A DNA stretch of 64,000 bases, taken from assembly GCF_023028345.1 (NCBI RefSeq), contig NZ_CP095488.1, positions 62,001 through 126,000 on the forward strand, in the 5' to 3' direction. This DNA comes from Halorientalis marina (GTDB lineage Archaea > Halobacteriota > Halobacteria > Halobacteriales > Haloarculaceae). Below the pieces are notes generated by a model, which had not been told where the DNA came from, did not search any database, and saw nothing but the letters and a program-made list of their open reading frames with translations. Positions 1 through 9,145 of this stretch are shown here, one piece after another. A program made the translations under genes and the position numbers. Positions within the stretch are counted from its first letter, which is position 1. Each line of letters starts with the position of its first letter.

Positions 1-1
1 C

Positions 2-220
2 CTGACGGTCATCCACACCGACGACGAGGAGTCGCTGCTGACCGAGCGCCAGCGCGAGTGTCTGACCGTCGCACAGCGCCGTGGCTACTTCGACGTGCCA
101 CGGGACTGTACGCTGGCGGAACTGGCCGACGTGCTAGACGTGGATAAATCGACGGCGAGCGAAACCATCCGCCGCGGGACAGCCCGCGTTCTCGAACAGT
201 TTCTCGTCGGGCACGAGTGA
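2..220 (+). CDS. C-terminal part of an HTH-10 (Bat-type) regulator, partial
   Basis: Only the last 72 codons lie in the window; the gene begins left of base 1 and stops at TGA 218-220. The fragment holds a whole HTH-10 domain of the bacterioopsin-activator family: the opening LTERQRECL, then RRGYFDVPR, and a second helix region DVDKSTASETIRRG before a short tail. In haloarchaea this domain sits at the C terminus of one-component regulators whose front half is either a short sensor-like region or PAS and GAF domains; which kind this is cannot be told here. Related domains occur at 3920, 20271 and 62532. The family call is safe, the ligand and target genes are unknown. Confidence 0.8.
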   Translation: MTVIHTDDEESLLTERQRECLTVAQRRGYFDVPRDCTLAELADVLDVDKSTASETIRRGTARVLEQFLVGHE

Positions 221-373
221 CCGTCGCGCCGACTGTCCCGATGGCTACTATGGAGTCGGCCTCTCCGGTTCGTCAGCCCTGTCCACGCAGTCGGTAGCGT
301 TCCACGATTACAACTTGTCGACGCCGTCGATGGGCTCTCAAAACGTCACAAGAGACTACCAGGTGAAATTTTT

Positions 374-484
374 TCAGCCCAGCAATCCGAGTGCATCCAA
401 TTCCTCACGGACAGTATCCAGAGCCTGATGCGCATCGCCGGGATCTTTGCCACCGGTGATGACGATCTTCCCCTTGGCGTCGTC
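374..484 (-). pseudogene. tbp: C-terminal relic of a TATA-binding protein
   Basis: Read on the minus strand, the last ~36 codons before TGA 374-376 give GKIVITGGKDPGDAHQALD and end in LDALGLLG. This matches the C-terminal end of the second repeat of archaeal TBP, where a GK-V-TGGK motif is followed by an Ala-Leu-Asp helix and a final Leu-Gly-Leu-Leu. Upstream of about 485 the reading frame stays open but no longer looks like TBP, and at 536 the sequence runs into a fragment of an unrelated gene on the other strand. I read it as the leftover 3' end of a TBP paralogue cut by a rearrangement. The similarity is short, so the call is moderate. Confidence 0.5.
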
Positions 485-535
485 GCCCGAGGAACCCTGG
501 GGAAGGATCGCCTCGACACGCTCGCCGAGATGTGA

Positions 536-1258
536 CTGCTCGACGAGCGGACGGTACTCGCACATTGCACCCACGCGGACACCGAGGACGTGGGACGGAT
601 CGCCGAGGGCGGTGCGAGCGTCGCCCACTGTGCGAGTATCTTCAGTTACTACCGGGCCGAGCAGCGCGACTGGTATCCCCTCGGTGCGTTGCGCGATGCC
701 GGCGTTTCGATCGGACTGGGGCTGGCCGACCCGGGCTGGTTCGGCACCTGGGACCTGTTCCGGGAAGCTAGTCGGGCACGGTTGCTTGCCAACTACGAAT
801 ACGGCGCTCACCAGTACCACTCACGTGACCTTCTCCGGAAGCTCACCATCGAGGGCGCGACGGCACTCGGGCTCGACGATCGAATCGGGAGCCTCGAAGC
901 TGGCAAACGTGCCGACTTCATCCTGCTTGACGTCGAGTCAGCGACCCACCAGCCGCTGTACAACCTCTCCGCAGGGATCGTCAACACCGTCACTGCTGGC
1001 GATGTCGAAACCGTCGTCGTGGATGGTGACGTGCTGGTTCACGGGGGGACGGTCCGGAGTGTCTACCCGTCGGCGATCACTGCGGCTGCCCGCCGCGAGT
1101 TCGACCGATTTCTCGACAAGACCGGCTGGCAGGCGACGCTCGGCAGCGTTTCCCCACCGGAGACTTCCCCGTGGCGGCTGCTCTCCCCAGTCGTGATGGC
1201 CCGGTACGCCCGGCAGGCACTCCGGGGCGTCGGCCCCTCCATCCGTGCGCGGTTGTGA
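536..1258 (+). pseudogene. 5'-truncated amidohydrolase fragment
   Basis: About 240 codons match, residue for residue in many places, the second half of the intact amidohydrolase encoded convergently at 1259-2713. Shared blocks are LLDERT, LLANYEYGA, TNTVTAGD(V/I)ETVVVDG and a KTGW/ETGW tail. In-frame homology begins right after a TGA at 533-535. The N-terminal metal-binding HxH region and the first half of the barrel are missing, so the product cannot be active. A GTG at 590 could in principle start a 222-residue protein, but homology extends upstream of it, which argues for a truncated gene. It ends one base before the stop of its paralogue, tail to tail. Confidence 0.75.
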
Positions 1259-2713
1259 CTACCCGAGGTGTTCGCTGACGACCCCGCGGCCGTACTGTTT
1301 CGCTGCGCGGAGGAGTGGTCGGCCAGCGACACGCCGGAGCAGCGACGACTCCGGCGGGGAGCTACCGGTCAGCGAGGTCTCCCAACCGGTTTCGGTCTGC
1401 AAGCGGTCTCGCTCTCGGGTTGCATCGTCCTGGACCCGGTCCACATCCATCGACAGTACCTCGTGCTCCTCCATGAGCACCTCCCCGTCGACGACGACGG
1501 TCTCGATGTCACCCGCCGTGACCGTGTTCGTGAGCAGCGAGGGGAGGTTACTGAACGGCCGGTGGCGTGCGGTGTCAACGTCGACGATCAGGAGATCGGC
1601 CCGCTTGTCCGGTTCGAGACTGCCGAGCTGGTCGTCCATGCCGAGTGCGCGGGCAGCGTCGATGGTGAGCATCCGCAGGAGGTCGTACGATGACCACTGC
1701 TGGGCGCCGTACTCGTAGTTCGAGAGCAGCCGCGCGTGCCTGGCCTCCTGGAGGAGGTCCCAGGAATCGAACCAGAACGGGTCATCGAGGCCGATTGCAA
1801 TGTTCACGCCGAACTCCTGGAGCGCCGGGAGCGGGAACCACGCTCGCTTTCCGGCCTGGAAGTAGCTGTAGACGGTCGGGCAGTGCAGCACGTGCGCGCC
1901 CGCGTCAGCGACCCGTTGTGCATCCGACCGATCCGCGTGAAGGAAGTGCGTCAGGAGCGTGCGGTCGTCGAGGAGGTCCAGCTGGTCGAGGAGGGCGAGC
2001 GGGTCGCTGGCGCCGCTGCCAGCCGCCATCGTGTCGGCCGCTGGAGAGTCGTACAGATGCGTGTGCAGTCGCAAATCGGGGTACTCCGCCCGAAGTTCCG
2101 CGACGCCTTCCCAGAGCCGTCGCGAGCAGCCGGCTTCACCGCCCGGCGCGATACTCGCCCAGACGCGCCCGTCGTACGCCCCGTGATACGTCTCGATGAA
2201 GTCGCGAGCGGCCGCGAGTTGTGCCTCTGGCGGGTCGGAGTTGAGAAAGTCCGCGAGTTCCGGCCCGATCACCGCGCGCAGGCCGGCGTCCCCGATGGCC
2301 TCCGCGCCGAGTGCTGGTGTGAAATCCATCGCGTTGACGGTCGTGACGCCGTGGGTGAGTTGCCGCAGGCAGGCGAGGTCCCAGGCAGCCTCGAAAAACG
2401 ACTCCCCGAGTCTCGTCTCGGCGGTTTGGTACAGCGACAGGGCCTCCTTGAGCAGTTCCTCGCCGCCGAGTTCACTGAACAGGCCCTGCACGAGCGTGAA
2501 ATCCGTGTGTCGGTGCGCATCGACGAGGCCCGGCAGCACGACCTTGCCCTCGGCATCGATCACGTAATCGGCCGATGCGTTCCGATCGGCGGCCTCGGTC
2601 GGTTCGACCGACCTGATGACCCCGTCCTCGACCCGGATGGTGCCATTCGTCAGTATCTGGTGGTCTCGATTCACCGTGACGACGATCGCATCACGAATCA
2701 GGAGGTCCGTCAT
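1259..2713 (-). CDS. Amidohydrolase-superfamily metal-dependent deaminase/chlorohydrolase-like enzyme
   Basis: A 484-residue protein from the ATG at 2713 (an in-frame GTG at 2731 is less likely). The order fits the SsnA/AtzA/guanine-deaminase branch: an N-terminal beta-sandwich half (LLIRDAIVVTVN, then GKVVLPGLVDAHRHTDF with the HxH metal ligands), a TIM barrel with further His motifs (LHTHLYD, HFLHADRSD) and an Asp strand at IGLDDPFWF, then the C-terminal sandwich (GSLEPDKRADLLIVDVD). Such enzymes hydrolyse C-N or C-Cl bonds of heterocycles; the substrate here is unknown. It is probably cytoplasmic. The neighbouring half-copy at 536-1258 indicates a past duplication or exchange at this spot. 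Confidence 0.8.
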   Translation of the reverse strand: MTDLLIRDAIVVTVNRDHQILTNGTIRVEDGVIRSVEPTEAADRNASADYVIDAEGKVVLPGLVDAHRHTDFTLVQGLFSELGGEELLKEALSLYQTAETRLGESFFEAAWDLACLRQLTHGVTTVNAMDFTPALGAEAIGDAGLRAVIGPELADFLNSDPPEAQLAAARDFIETYHGAYDGRVWASIAPGGEAGCSRRLWEGVAELRAEYPDLRLHTHLYDSPAADTMAAGSGASDPLALLDQLDLLDDRTLLTHFLHADRSDAQRVADAGAHVLHCPTVYSYFQAGKRAWFPLPALQEFGVNIAIGLDDPFWFDSWDLLQEARHARLLSNYEYGAQQWSSYDLLRMLTIDAARALGMDDQLGSLEPDKRADLLIVDVDTARHRPFSNLPSLLTNTVTAGDIETVVVDGEVLMEEHEVLSMDVDRVQDDATRERDRLQTETGWETSLTGSSPPESSLLRRVAGRPLLRAAKQYGRGVVSEHLG

Positions 2714-3232
2714 CGTTGGTCGAGTGTCCACGTTGGAGTACTGGTTTCTCCCTCGGCACTGCTGGTCAGAGCGGACGCGGTGTCACCCAGCAGTCCGCGC
2801 ACGTCTCTTCGGGCCACGCGTATCGCTACCTGTGCGTACGATTCGGTCAGTCATAAGCCACGTAACCGCGTTTCTCTGGCTGAAATTCGGCAGTCGTTTT
2901 TTCGAGGATCCGTCTGTCGATCTCAGGGTGATCGGGTACTGCTGACCGACGACCCGCATACGGCAACGACCCACGGAAACCATACGTGACACCTCAACTG
3001 TAGTGGTAACCTCACGTGGTGCTACTGGAATGGTGTTACCGGAATGGCGCGTTCCGCGTCCGGAACCTCTCGGTTTCCGGTGCTGGTCAGTTTGGCACCG
3101 AACAGTGATCAGGATATCACTCGAAAAGATAGGACTTGCAGACGTTCCGGAAGGAGAGGACTGATAGGAGAAACTCAAACGGGTTTCGAAGTTTTCTGAA
3201 GATACTTTCCAGTAGCCACGGAAAACCTTCGT
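2714..3232. other. Intergenic region between divergent genes
   Basis: About 520 bases between the amidohydrolase and the lipoprotein gene, which point away from each other, so both promoters should lie here. Open frames across it give low-complexity Arg/Ser-rich translations without recognisable motifs. I see no RNA gene or repeat. Confidence 0.5.
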
Positions 3233-3871
3233 ATGAAGCGTCGAACACTCCTCGCAGCATGCAGTACGTGCGTCGCCGGTCTAACTGGCTGTCAGTCGAG
3301 TGTTGACGACGACAGGGGAACGCCGACTGGGGGGAGTACTGGCGAAGGACCGTCTCCCAGTACCACTACTGGAACGAACGCGTCGTCCGACGTTTCCGTC
3401 GAGTACGTTGTCCTGCCCGGTTCAGTGCCCGATGCGCTCCAGTCTGTGAGCATGATGTTTCAAATCATCTTCGTCACCGAGGCGGACGAGATATCGGCGT
3501 GTTTGCGAGACACCTACGAAGGACCGTATAAGCCGACGATCACCCCGATTCCGACACCGGAGAGTAACGCTTGCTACCGGTCAGAGACGATCACACGCGA
3601 TCTCACCGAGATCGAGTCGCATTCCTCGCTGGGACCGATCACCGCCCCAGGTTCGTTTGCCGCTGGTCACGCCTTGGTCGTCACCGACGTGACTGTGACA
3701 ACTGCCGACGATGAGACTGCCGCAATCAGAGGGACCGGTGGTCACCGCGCCAACGTCGTCGACGGACGGCCCGCCGACCAGTACCACGTAGAATTCGACG
3801 TAACGGCCGCGCCGGAGGGAGCCCGGTACGACTATACACTCGTTTCGAGGCTGGTGGAACCAGCAAACTGA
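3233..3871 (+). CDS. Predicted Tat-exported lipoprotein of unknown function
   Basis: A 212-residue protein. The start MKRRTLLAACSTCVAGLTGC shows a twin-arginine signal and a lipobox-like LTGC, so export by Tat and lipid anchoring outside the membrane are likely. A Thr/Ser/Gly/Pro-rich linker (residues ~25-60) follows, as in many haloarchaeal lipoproteins, then a globular region with three cysteines besides the lipobox (near residues 84, 105). No catalytic motif is evident. It is followed 48 bases later by an HTH-10 regulator in the same direction, which may or may not be cotranscribed. Confidence 0.65.
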   Translation: MKRRTLLAACSTCVAGLTGCQSSVDDDRGTPTGGSTGEGPSPSTTTGTNASSDVSVEYVVLPGSVPDALQSVSMMFQIIFVTEADEISACLRDTYEGPYKPTITPIPTPESNACYRSETITRDLTEIESHSSLGPITAPGSFAAGHALVVTDVTVTTADDETAAIRGTGGHRANVVDGRPADQYHVEFDVTAAPEGARYDYTLVSRLVEPAN

Positions 3872-3919
3872 CCCGATCCACGGCTACCAGAGGTCCTGAC
3901 TAAGTTACGTGCGGATTTT

Positions 3920-4621
3920 ATGTCGGATCAGCAACCACCAGCAAGCATGAAGCGTATCCGGATCACGGTGCGGCCGGACCTCGACCGATCCCCGCAGTTT
4001 CTGGCGTATCTGCTGGATTCGCCGGACGTGGTCGAAGCGCGAGCCGTTGACTGGAACCGGGGCGCGACCGCGACCTCGACGCACCTGTACGCTATCGACG
4101 GTGACGGTGAGACGTTCGTGGATCTGGCAACCGACACCGCCGGCGTCGAGTCGGTGACCCACACCGCAACCGAGGGCTCCGTCTCATATGCCATCCTCGA
4201 GCTTCGTGACGAGGACGTTCCCATCTTCGGGGGCTCCGCACGAGCGATCGACCGCGCCGGACTTGTAGTTCGTAGACCGCTGGTCTACCGCGACGGCCGG
4301 ATCACCGGCCACATCATCGGCGACCCGGATATCCTCCAGGCGACCATCGACGAGACGCCCACTGCTGTGGACGTCCAGATCGACGAGATCCGGCAGTTCC
4401 CCGGGAGGCGTGCCGACCCATCCTCCGCGCTGAGTGAGCGCCAGCGCGAGGCACTCGAGACGGCACTTGAACTGGGGTACTACGACACGCCTAGGGGCGC
4501 CACGCACGAGGACGTGGCCGACGAACTGGGCTGTGCGCCCAACACGGCGAGTCAGCACCTCCAGAAAGGCGAGGCGAAACTCGTCCGGGCAGGTCTGGAC
4601 GCCGACGACATCACTCTCTGA
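3920..4621 (+). CDS. HTH-10 (Bat-type) transcriptional regulator
   Basis: A 233-residue one-component regulator. Residues ~10-160 form the sensor-like N-terminal region seen in small haloarchaeal Bat relatives; residues ~170-233 are the HTH-10 domain (LSERQREALETALELGYYDTPR, shortened here to the signature LSERQREAL, then ATHEDVADELGCAPNTASQHLQ). The start at 3920 follows a short spacer; an alternative ATG at 3947 gives MKRIRITV, where family similarity seems to begin. The gene lies beside catabolic genes and resembles the regulator at 20271, so it may control part of this island; this is inference. It ends 18 bases from the convergent oxidoreductase. Confidence 0.8.
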   Translation: MSDQQPPASMKRIRITVRPDLDRSPQFLAYLLDSPDVVEARAVDWNRGATATSTHLYAIDGDGETFVDLATDTAGVESVTHTATEGSVSYAILELRDEDVPIFGGSARAIDRAGLVVRRPLVYRDGRITGHIIGDPDILQATIDETPTAVDVQIDEIRQFPGRRADPSSALSERQREALETALELGYYDTPRGATHEDVADELGCAPNTASQHLQKGEAKLVRAGLDADDITL

Positions 4622-4639
4622 ATTAGTCTCGGGGACGCA

Positions 4640-5599
4640 CTACGGCGTGACGACCAGTTTTCCGACGTAGCCACCGACGAGAACGTCCTGCTGTGCCTGT
4701 GCGATGTCCTCGAAGTCGTAGGTGTCGGCGACCACCGGCGTCAGTTCGTCACGCTCCATGAGTCGGACGAGCCGACGTAGTTTTGGCGCTCTGACAGGAT
4801 GGTTGTCCATCCTGAGTGCCTGGACGGTGATCTCCTTAGTATAGAACGGGACGCCGCTCGCGTCCGGAATGTTGCCCATGAGACAGACCAGCTGGCCGTT
4901 CTCGGTAAGGACTTCGAGGTCGAGTTCGAGGTACGCCTGGAGGCGGTGGTCGAGGACGGTCTCGACGCTCTCGCCGTCGCTCGCGGCCAGCACGTCTTCG
5001 GCCAGCGTGTCGCTGTCGTAGTCCAGCACCGTGTCGGCACCGAGTTCCCGGACGCGCTCGCGGGCAGTCTCGGAGCCAGCCGTGGCGATCACCTCGGCCC
5101 CACTGGCACTGGCAATCTGGACAGCGGCGTGACCGACGCCGCCTGCACCGCCGTGGATCAGCACCCGATCACCGGCTTGGATACCAGCGACCTCCTCGAG
5201 TGCGGTCCAGGCGGTCGCGCCCACGTTCGCGATGGCGGCACCGCCCTCGAAGGAAACGTCCTCGGGAAGGTGTGCCAGTTTCGTCTCCGTAATCGCCGCG
5301 TACTCTGCGCAGGTCCCGCCCTCGGCGCGGTCCATCCCGGAGGCGAAGACGCGGTCACCGACCGCGAACCGTTCGACACCCTCTCCGACTTCGGCGACGA
5401 CACCGGCACCGTCGCCGCCGGGAATGGAGGGGAGCGGGACGTCACCATACTCGCCGGAGCGGAACATGACGTCGACCGGGTTGACGCTCGCGGCGCGCAT
5501 CTCGACGAGCACTTCGTCGGCGTCCGGACTGGGCCGGTCCACCTCGTCGACGCCGAGGACGTCGCCACCGCCGTACTCGTGATAGCGGACAGCCCTCAT
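4640..5599 (-). CDS. NADPH:quinone reductase-type medium-chain dehydrogenase
   Basis: A 319-residue zinc-free member of the MDR superfamily. The GroES-like start MRAVRYHEYGGGDVL and the ASVNPVDV motif mark the quinone-oxidoreductase branch, and the Rossmann nucleotide site is HGGAGGVGHAAVQ at ~145-157. The zinc ligands of alcohol dehydrogenases are absent. The reaction would be NAD(P)H-dependent reduction of a quinone or enone in the cytoplasm. In this setting it could act on unsaturated ketones or CoA esters, which is only a guess from the neighbouring ketone and CoA genes. Confidence 0.85.
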   Translation of the reverse strand: MRAVRYHEYGGGDVLGVDEVDRPSPDADEVLVEMRAASVNPVDVMFRSGEYGDVPLPSIPGGDGAGVVAEVGEGVERFAVGDRVFASGMDRAEGGTCAEYAAITETKLAHLPEDVSFEGGAAIANVGATAWTALEEVAGIQAGDRVLIHGGAGGVGHAAVQIASASGAEVIATAGSETARERVRELGADTVLDYDSDTLAEDVLAASDGESVETVLDHRLQAYLELDLEVLTENGQLVCLMGNIPDASGVPFYTKEITVQALRMDNHPVRAPKLRRLVRLMERDELTPVVADTYDFEDIAQAQQDVLVGGYVGKLVVTP

Positions 5600-5878
5600 G
5601 CCTCGGTCACCTCGCTTGTGAGGTGGGCGCTAGCCGCGGGTTCCGATTCCGTGTCGATGCGTCGGGGGTCAGGTTGGGTAGACTTCCTGCCGGACATCAC
5701 ATGTCTACCATTGGGTGGACACTGGGTAGCGGTTCTGTGGAGTATGCTCGAGGGGTTTAACACATCAGGAGTGTGTTCTCCGCAGTCGTCCGCTGGCGAC
5801 TGCCCAAGCCTCGGGATGCAGGCTGGTGATGCCGTTGAAAGATGCTATGTATCTCCACGCCGTTGCCGAAAGCGACAG

Positions 5879-6199
5879 ATGCCAGCGGATAGATTCGTGT
5901 TCGCCGCTACTGGCGACGCAATTTTCGCAGACCGGGTCCTCAAAGACGACGGGCAACTCGAACAGGAGGAGGCGCTGCTCGACGTGCTCCGGGGCGCAGA
6001 CGCTACGGTCTCTCAGGTCGAACCCGTGCTGGTTGACGACGACTGCCGTCACGCCTCGCTCCGGCAGGTGACCGACCAGTACCAGTATCTCGGGCCGTTC
6101 CCGGGAGCCATCATGGGCACGACCCCTGCCGTGCATTCGAGTTACTCTCCTGACTTTTTCCAATCGTGCCACATACCCGGTGAATCGATATCGGTTTAA
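5879..6199 (+). pseudogene. N-terminal relic of a CapA-family (poly-gamma-glutamate synthesis type) protein
   Basis: From ATG 5879 the frame reads MPADRFVFAATGDAIFADRV, followed by LLDVLRGADATVSQVEPVL. This is the beginning of the calcineurin-like CapA fold: a beta strand ending in TGD (metal site) and the following strand in which a Glu-containing motif contributes to the active site. After ~90 residues the resemblance ends and the frame stops at 6197-6199, while intact CapA proteins are 300 residues or more. I read it as a truncated gene. A possible alternative is a short stand-alone protein, but the missing rest of the phosphoesterase core argues against function. Confidence 0.55.
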
Positions 6200-6308
6200 T
6201 TGCTGCATACAACCTCTATATTAATCGGTCACTAATTTGACTGGTCAAAATATATTGTCGTTCAATTACAGCGTGCGGCGTTCTCGTAGTGTATCACGGA
6301 CGATTACC

Positions 6309-6993
6309 ATGAGTCGAACGAATGGGCAAAGCAGCATCGACAATCACTGACCACGCGCCACACACGAGGATGTCCTCACCGACCGGGAGTTCGAATTACT
6401 GCTGGAAGCGTGTCGTTCCCTCCCGAGCCGCGTGACTTGCAGGCGCGGTTCGTCTGTCTGGCTGCTGGCCGACTTGGATTGGGTGCTGGTGAGATTGCAC
6501 ACTTCCGCGCCGAGTGGCCCGATTGGGATCGGATGTTACTCCGCATTCCACAACATGAATCCTGCGAGTGTGGCTACTGTCGCCGGCAAGCCTCCCAGGA
6601 GACGACGCACGATGAGGACCTCACGCAGGAAGAAGCAATGGAGGCTCGCTGGCACCCGAAGACGGTCGCCTCTGCTCGGTTGATTCCCGTTGATCTCTGC
6701 TCCGTGTGGAGTTGTGTCTGGAACGGTTCACCGACCAGTACGACGCATTTCCACGGTCCCGCACCGCTGTCAACAGACGCGTGACGGCTGCCGCCGAGGC
6801 CGCAGACATCGACGGCCGGGTGTATCCGGATTGTCTCCGCGCGACCGCTGCCAGCTACCACGCCCACCAGGGAGTCGCGCCAGTCTCACTCCAGGCGCTG
6901 ATGGGCTGGAGTGACCTGGCGACGGCCCAGAAGTAAATCCGCATCTCCGGGAGAGCCACAGCAGACGCTCTTCGGCAGGTCCACCACCGATGA
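6309..6993 (+). pseudogene. Tyrosine recombinase (integrase) pseudogene with stop at the catalytic Tyr
   Basis: Joining frames gives a haloarchaeal phage-type integrase: MSRTNGQSS, stop TGA at 6348-6350, DREFELLLEACRSLP, frameshift near 6421, RFVCLAAGRLGLGAGEIAH with the first Arg region, CECGYCRRQA, second frameshift near 6700, ELCLERFTDQYDAFP, YPDCLRATAASYHA (the LRATAA stretch corresponds to the H/L-x-x-R box) and ALMGWSDLATAQK. The next codon, where these proteins have the nucleophilic Tyr (QKYIR), is TAA at 6934-6936, followed in frame by IRISGRATADALRQVHHR and TGA at 6991-6993. Two nonsense codons and two frameshifts make it a clear pseudogene, the remnant of an integrated element. Confidence 0.85.
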
Positions 6994-7185
6994 AGACAGT
7001 CTACTATCTATCAGGTTTCATCGTGGGTACTGAACGGACGGTTCGTTCACCGATTTGAGTCCGATAGCTGCCAGACCGGATGATTCACCAGCTGTTGGAT
7101 ATAGAGGGTGCATTCAGCACGGTCCGCGTATTTTTCACGCTGAAGTCAGCGAACCAACTGTTCAGTGGATTTGCGGTCTGGGCAA

Positions 7186-7491
7186 TTACAGCCAGTCGTC
7201 GGGGAGCTCATCGGCATGGTCCTGTAACAGCTCAAGAAGTGGCCGGATATCGTCGAACTTCGGCCCTTTCACTACCTCATGAGTATCTTGATTCCAGCGA
7301 ATGAATCCCGCTTCTTCCAATACGGGAAGATGCCAGTGATAGAGTTTTGTTTGAAGCTTCTCTAACGTCTTCTCTCCCTCATGAATGTCCTCTGGAACGA
7401 TTATACTGTCTCGCTGTGAATTGTGGTTGAGTAAGGCGACGAGCAACCGCCGGCGATGAATATTCGTCAACGCCTCAAACTGTTTGTCCAT
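7186..7491 (-). CDS. Small winged-helix protein (DUF7344 type)
   Basis: A 101-residue protein from ATG 7491 (MDKQFEALTNIHRRRLL). Frequent haloarchaeal proteins of this kind begin with an F-EAL-N-RRR-LL helix, then a winged helix whose recognition region is LYHWHLPVLEEAGFI, and end in LLELLQDHADELPDDW. These are presumed DNA-binding regulators. The base composition around it is AT-richer than the neighbouring enzymes. It stands alone between an integrase relic and an unassigned stretch, a common place for small regulators of former mobile elements. Target unknown. Confidence 0.7.
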   Translation of the reverse strand: MDKQFEALTNIHRRRLLVALLNHNSQRDSIIVPEDIHEGEKTLEKLQTKLYHWHLPVLEEAGFIRWNQDTHEVVKGPKFDDIRPLLELLQDHADELPDDWL

Positions 7492-7975
7492 TATTATTTT
7501 AGCAAGGAATTGCAATTTATATTTATGATGCTGTTAACAGATGAGTGTTCACTCTATACTGATCTAACTACCCGTGACCGGAACGTGTTCCGGAGCTCTC
7601 GTCGGTGGAACCGGTCCTCAGGTGGTCGGTTCGTGGGGACGGTCCGACGCACCGCGAGGGCCGTCCACGCGGCCCTTCGAACCATATTGACGAACTCCTT
7701 GTACGGCCACCACCAGAGAAACGCGCTGGGTAAAGAGACGCTCGGTGACAATATCTGTGCGAAGACGTTCACTAGTTTCCGCTGATGGTTGATGGAGTAC
7801 GCAGAAGAAACCGGTCGAGACCTGTTGTGCGAGGTCTTCCAAGACCACCGCAGTTACCTCCAAGAAGAACACCGTCCCGACGAGACGAGCACGCTGCGGA
7901 TTGGTTTCAGTCGGTTCCCGGCTGATTCGATGGAAGCGGTAGCTTCAACACGGCGACCGGAGTATACGTGATACC
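7492..7975. other. Unassigned stretch, probably gene debris
   Basis: No convincing gene. On the minus strand, frames covering 7554-7872 contain stretches such as LWWWPYKEFVNMVRRAAW that look more protein-like than random, and the plus frame 7789-7971 gives LMEYAEETGRDLLCEVFQDH. I could not tie either to a family. Both may be fragments of a former transposase or other gene. The promoter of the thiolase gene should lie just before 7976. Confidence 0.35.
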
Positions 7976-9145
7976 ATGGCACGTGCATGTGTGGTCGGTG
8001 CCGGCATGACCCAGTTTGGAGTCCACGACGAGCCACTGGAGGAACTCTTCGCGGACGCCGCGCTATCGGCGATACACGACGCCGGTGTCGACGGCGATGA
8101 AATCGAGGGACTCTACTTCGGTAACGCGATGGGCGGCATCACGGAGAACGACACCCATCTGGCTCCGAAGCTAGCGAGCCATCTCGGGCTTCAGGGAATT
8201 CCTTGCCAGCGGTTCGAGGATGCCTGTGCGACGTCGTCGAACGCTTTCAAACACGCCGTCCAGTCCGTCGAGGCTGGCGTGCACGATGTGGTCCTGGTCG
8301 GGGGCGTCGAGCGGTGTACGGCCGAGACCGGGCTGGACACGGAGGCGATGACCCGGACGTTCGCGAGCGCGTCGCACCGCGAGTACGAACAGCCGACGGG
8401 ACTGACGTTCCCCGGCGTGTTCGCGCTCCTGACGAAGCGGCACATGCACGAGTACGGGACCACTGAGGAACAACTCGCCGAAGTCGCCGTCAAGAACCAC
8501 GCACACGGACAGTACAATCCGAGGGCACACTTCGGCCGCGAGGCGGACGTAGCCGAGGTTCTCGATAGTCCCGTCGTCGCGGATCCGTTCCACCTCATGG
8601 ACTGCTGTCCGTTCTCGGACGGCGCGTCCGCGGTCGTCGTCGTCTCCGAGGACGTAGCCGAAACGTACGACGGCGACCCAGTTGCCGTTTCAGGGATCGG
8701 TCACCGGACGGACGCCGTGCCGATTGCGGACAAGGCCGCGCCGGTCGAAACGACGGCAGCAAAAGAGGCCGCGAACGAGGCCTATGCGCAGGCGGACATC
8801 TCGCCCGACGACGTTGACTTCGCCGAAGTCCACGACTGTTTCACCGGGGCGGAGGTCATCGCGATCGAAGCGCTCGGCCTCGTTCCGGAGGGCGAGGGAG
8901 GGGCGGCCGCGATGCGTGGCGACACGTACCTCTCGGGCGAGATGCCTGTCAACCCGAGTGGGGGGCTGAAAGCCAAAGGGCACCCGATCGGCGCGACCGG
9001 GACGGCACAGATCGTTGAGTTGACCGAGCAACTCCGCGGCAGCGCGGGCGATCGACAGGTCGCTGGCGCGGACAAGGGGATCGCACACAATCTCGGTGGC
9101 GACACGGCTACGGCCGTGGTTACGGTCATGGAGGCCGCACGATGA
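7976..9145 (+). CDS. Thiolase (SCP-x/archaeal acetyl-CoA acetyltransferase type)
   Basis: A 389-residue thiolase. The acylated cysteine is in FEDACATSSNAF near residue 83, the catalytic histidine in GLKAKGHPIGATG near residue 335, and VHDCFT supplies another His motif. The last motif reads AHNLGGDTATAVV, so the second cysteine of classical CxG thiolases is replaced, as is usual in the SCP-x-like archaeal branch. The stop overlaps the ATG of a DUF35 protein (ATGA), the standard archaeal pairing in which the DUF35 protein binds the acyl-CoA and channels it. The gene could cleave a beta-ketoacyl-CoA made by the carboxylase and ligase encoded opposite, or condense acetyl-CoA; context favours cleavage. 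Confidence 0.9.
   Translation: MARACVVGAGMTQFGVHDEPLEELFADAALSAIHDAGVDGDEIEGLYFGNAMGGITENDTHLAPKLASHLGLQGIPCQRFEDACATSSNAFKHAVQSVEAGVHDVVLVGGVERCTAETGLDTEAMTRTFASASHREYEQPTGLTFPGVFALLTKRHMHEYGTTEEQLAEVAVKNHAHGQYNPRAHFGREADVAEVLDSPVVADPFHLMDCCPFSDGASAVVVVSEDVAETYDGDPVAVSGIGHRTDAVPIADKAAPVETTAAKEAANEAYAQADISPDDVDFAEVHDCFTGAEVIAIEALGLVPEGEGGAAAMRGDTYLSGEMPVNPSGGLKAKGHPIGATGTAQIVELTEQLRGSAGDRQVAGADKGIAHNLGGDTATAVVTVMEAAR

Noticed and set aside
2783-3178. 131-codon minus-strand frame in the intergenic region
   Set aside because: Arg/Ser/Thr-rich without secondary-structure-like pattern or motif; typical chance frame.
7554-7872. Protein-like stretches on the minus strand (LWWWPYKEFVN)
   Set aside because: Two frames would be needed and no family was recognised; kept only as an unassigned stretch.
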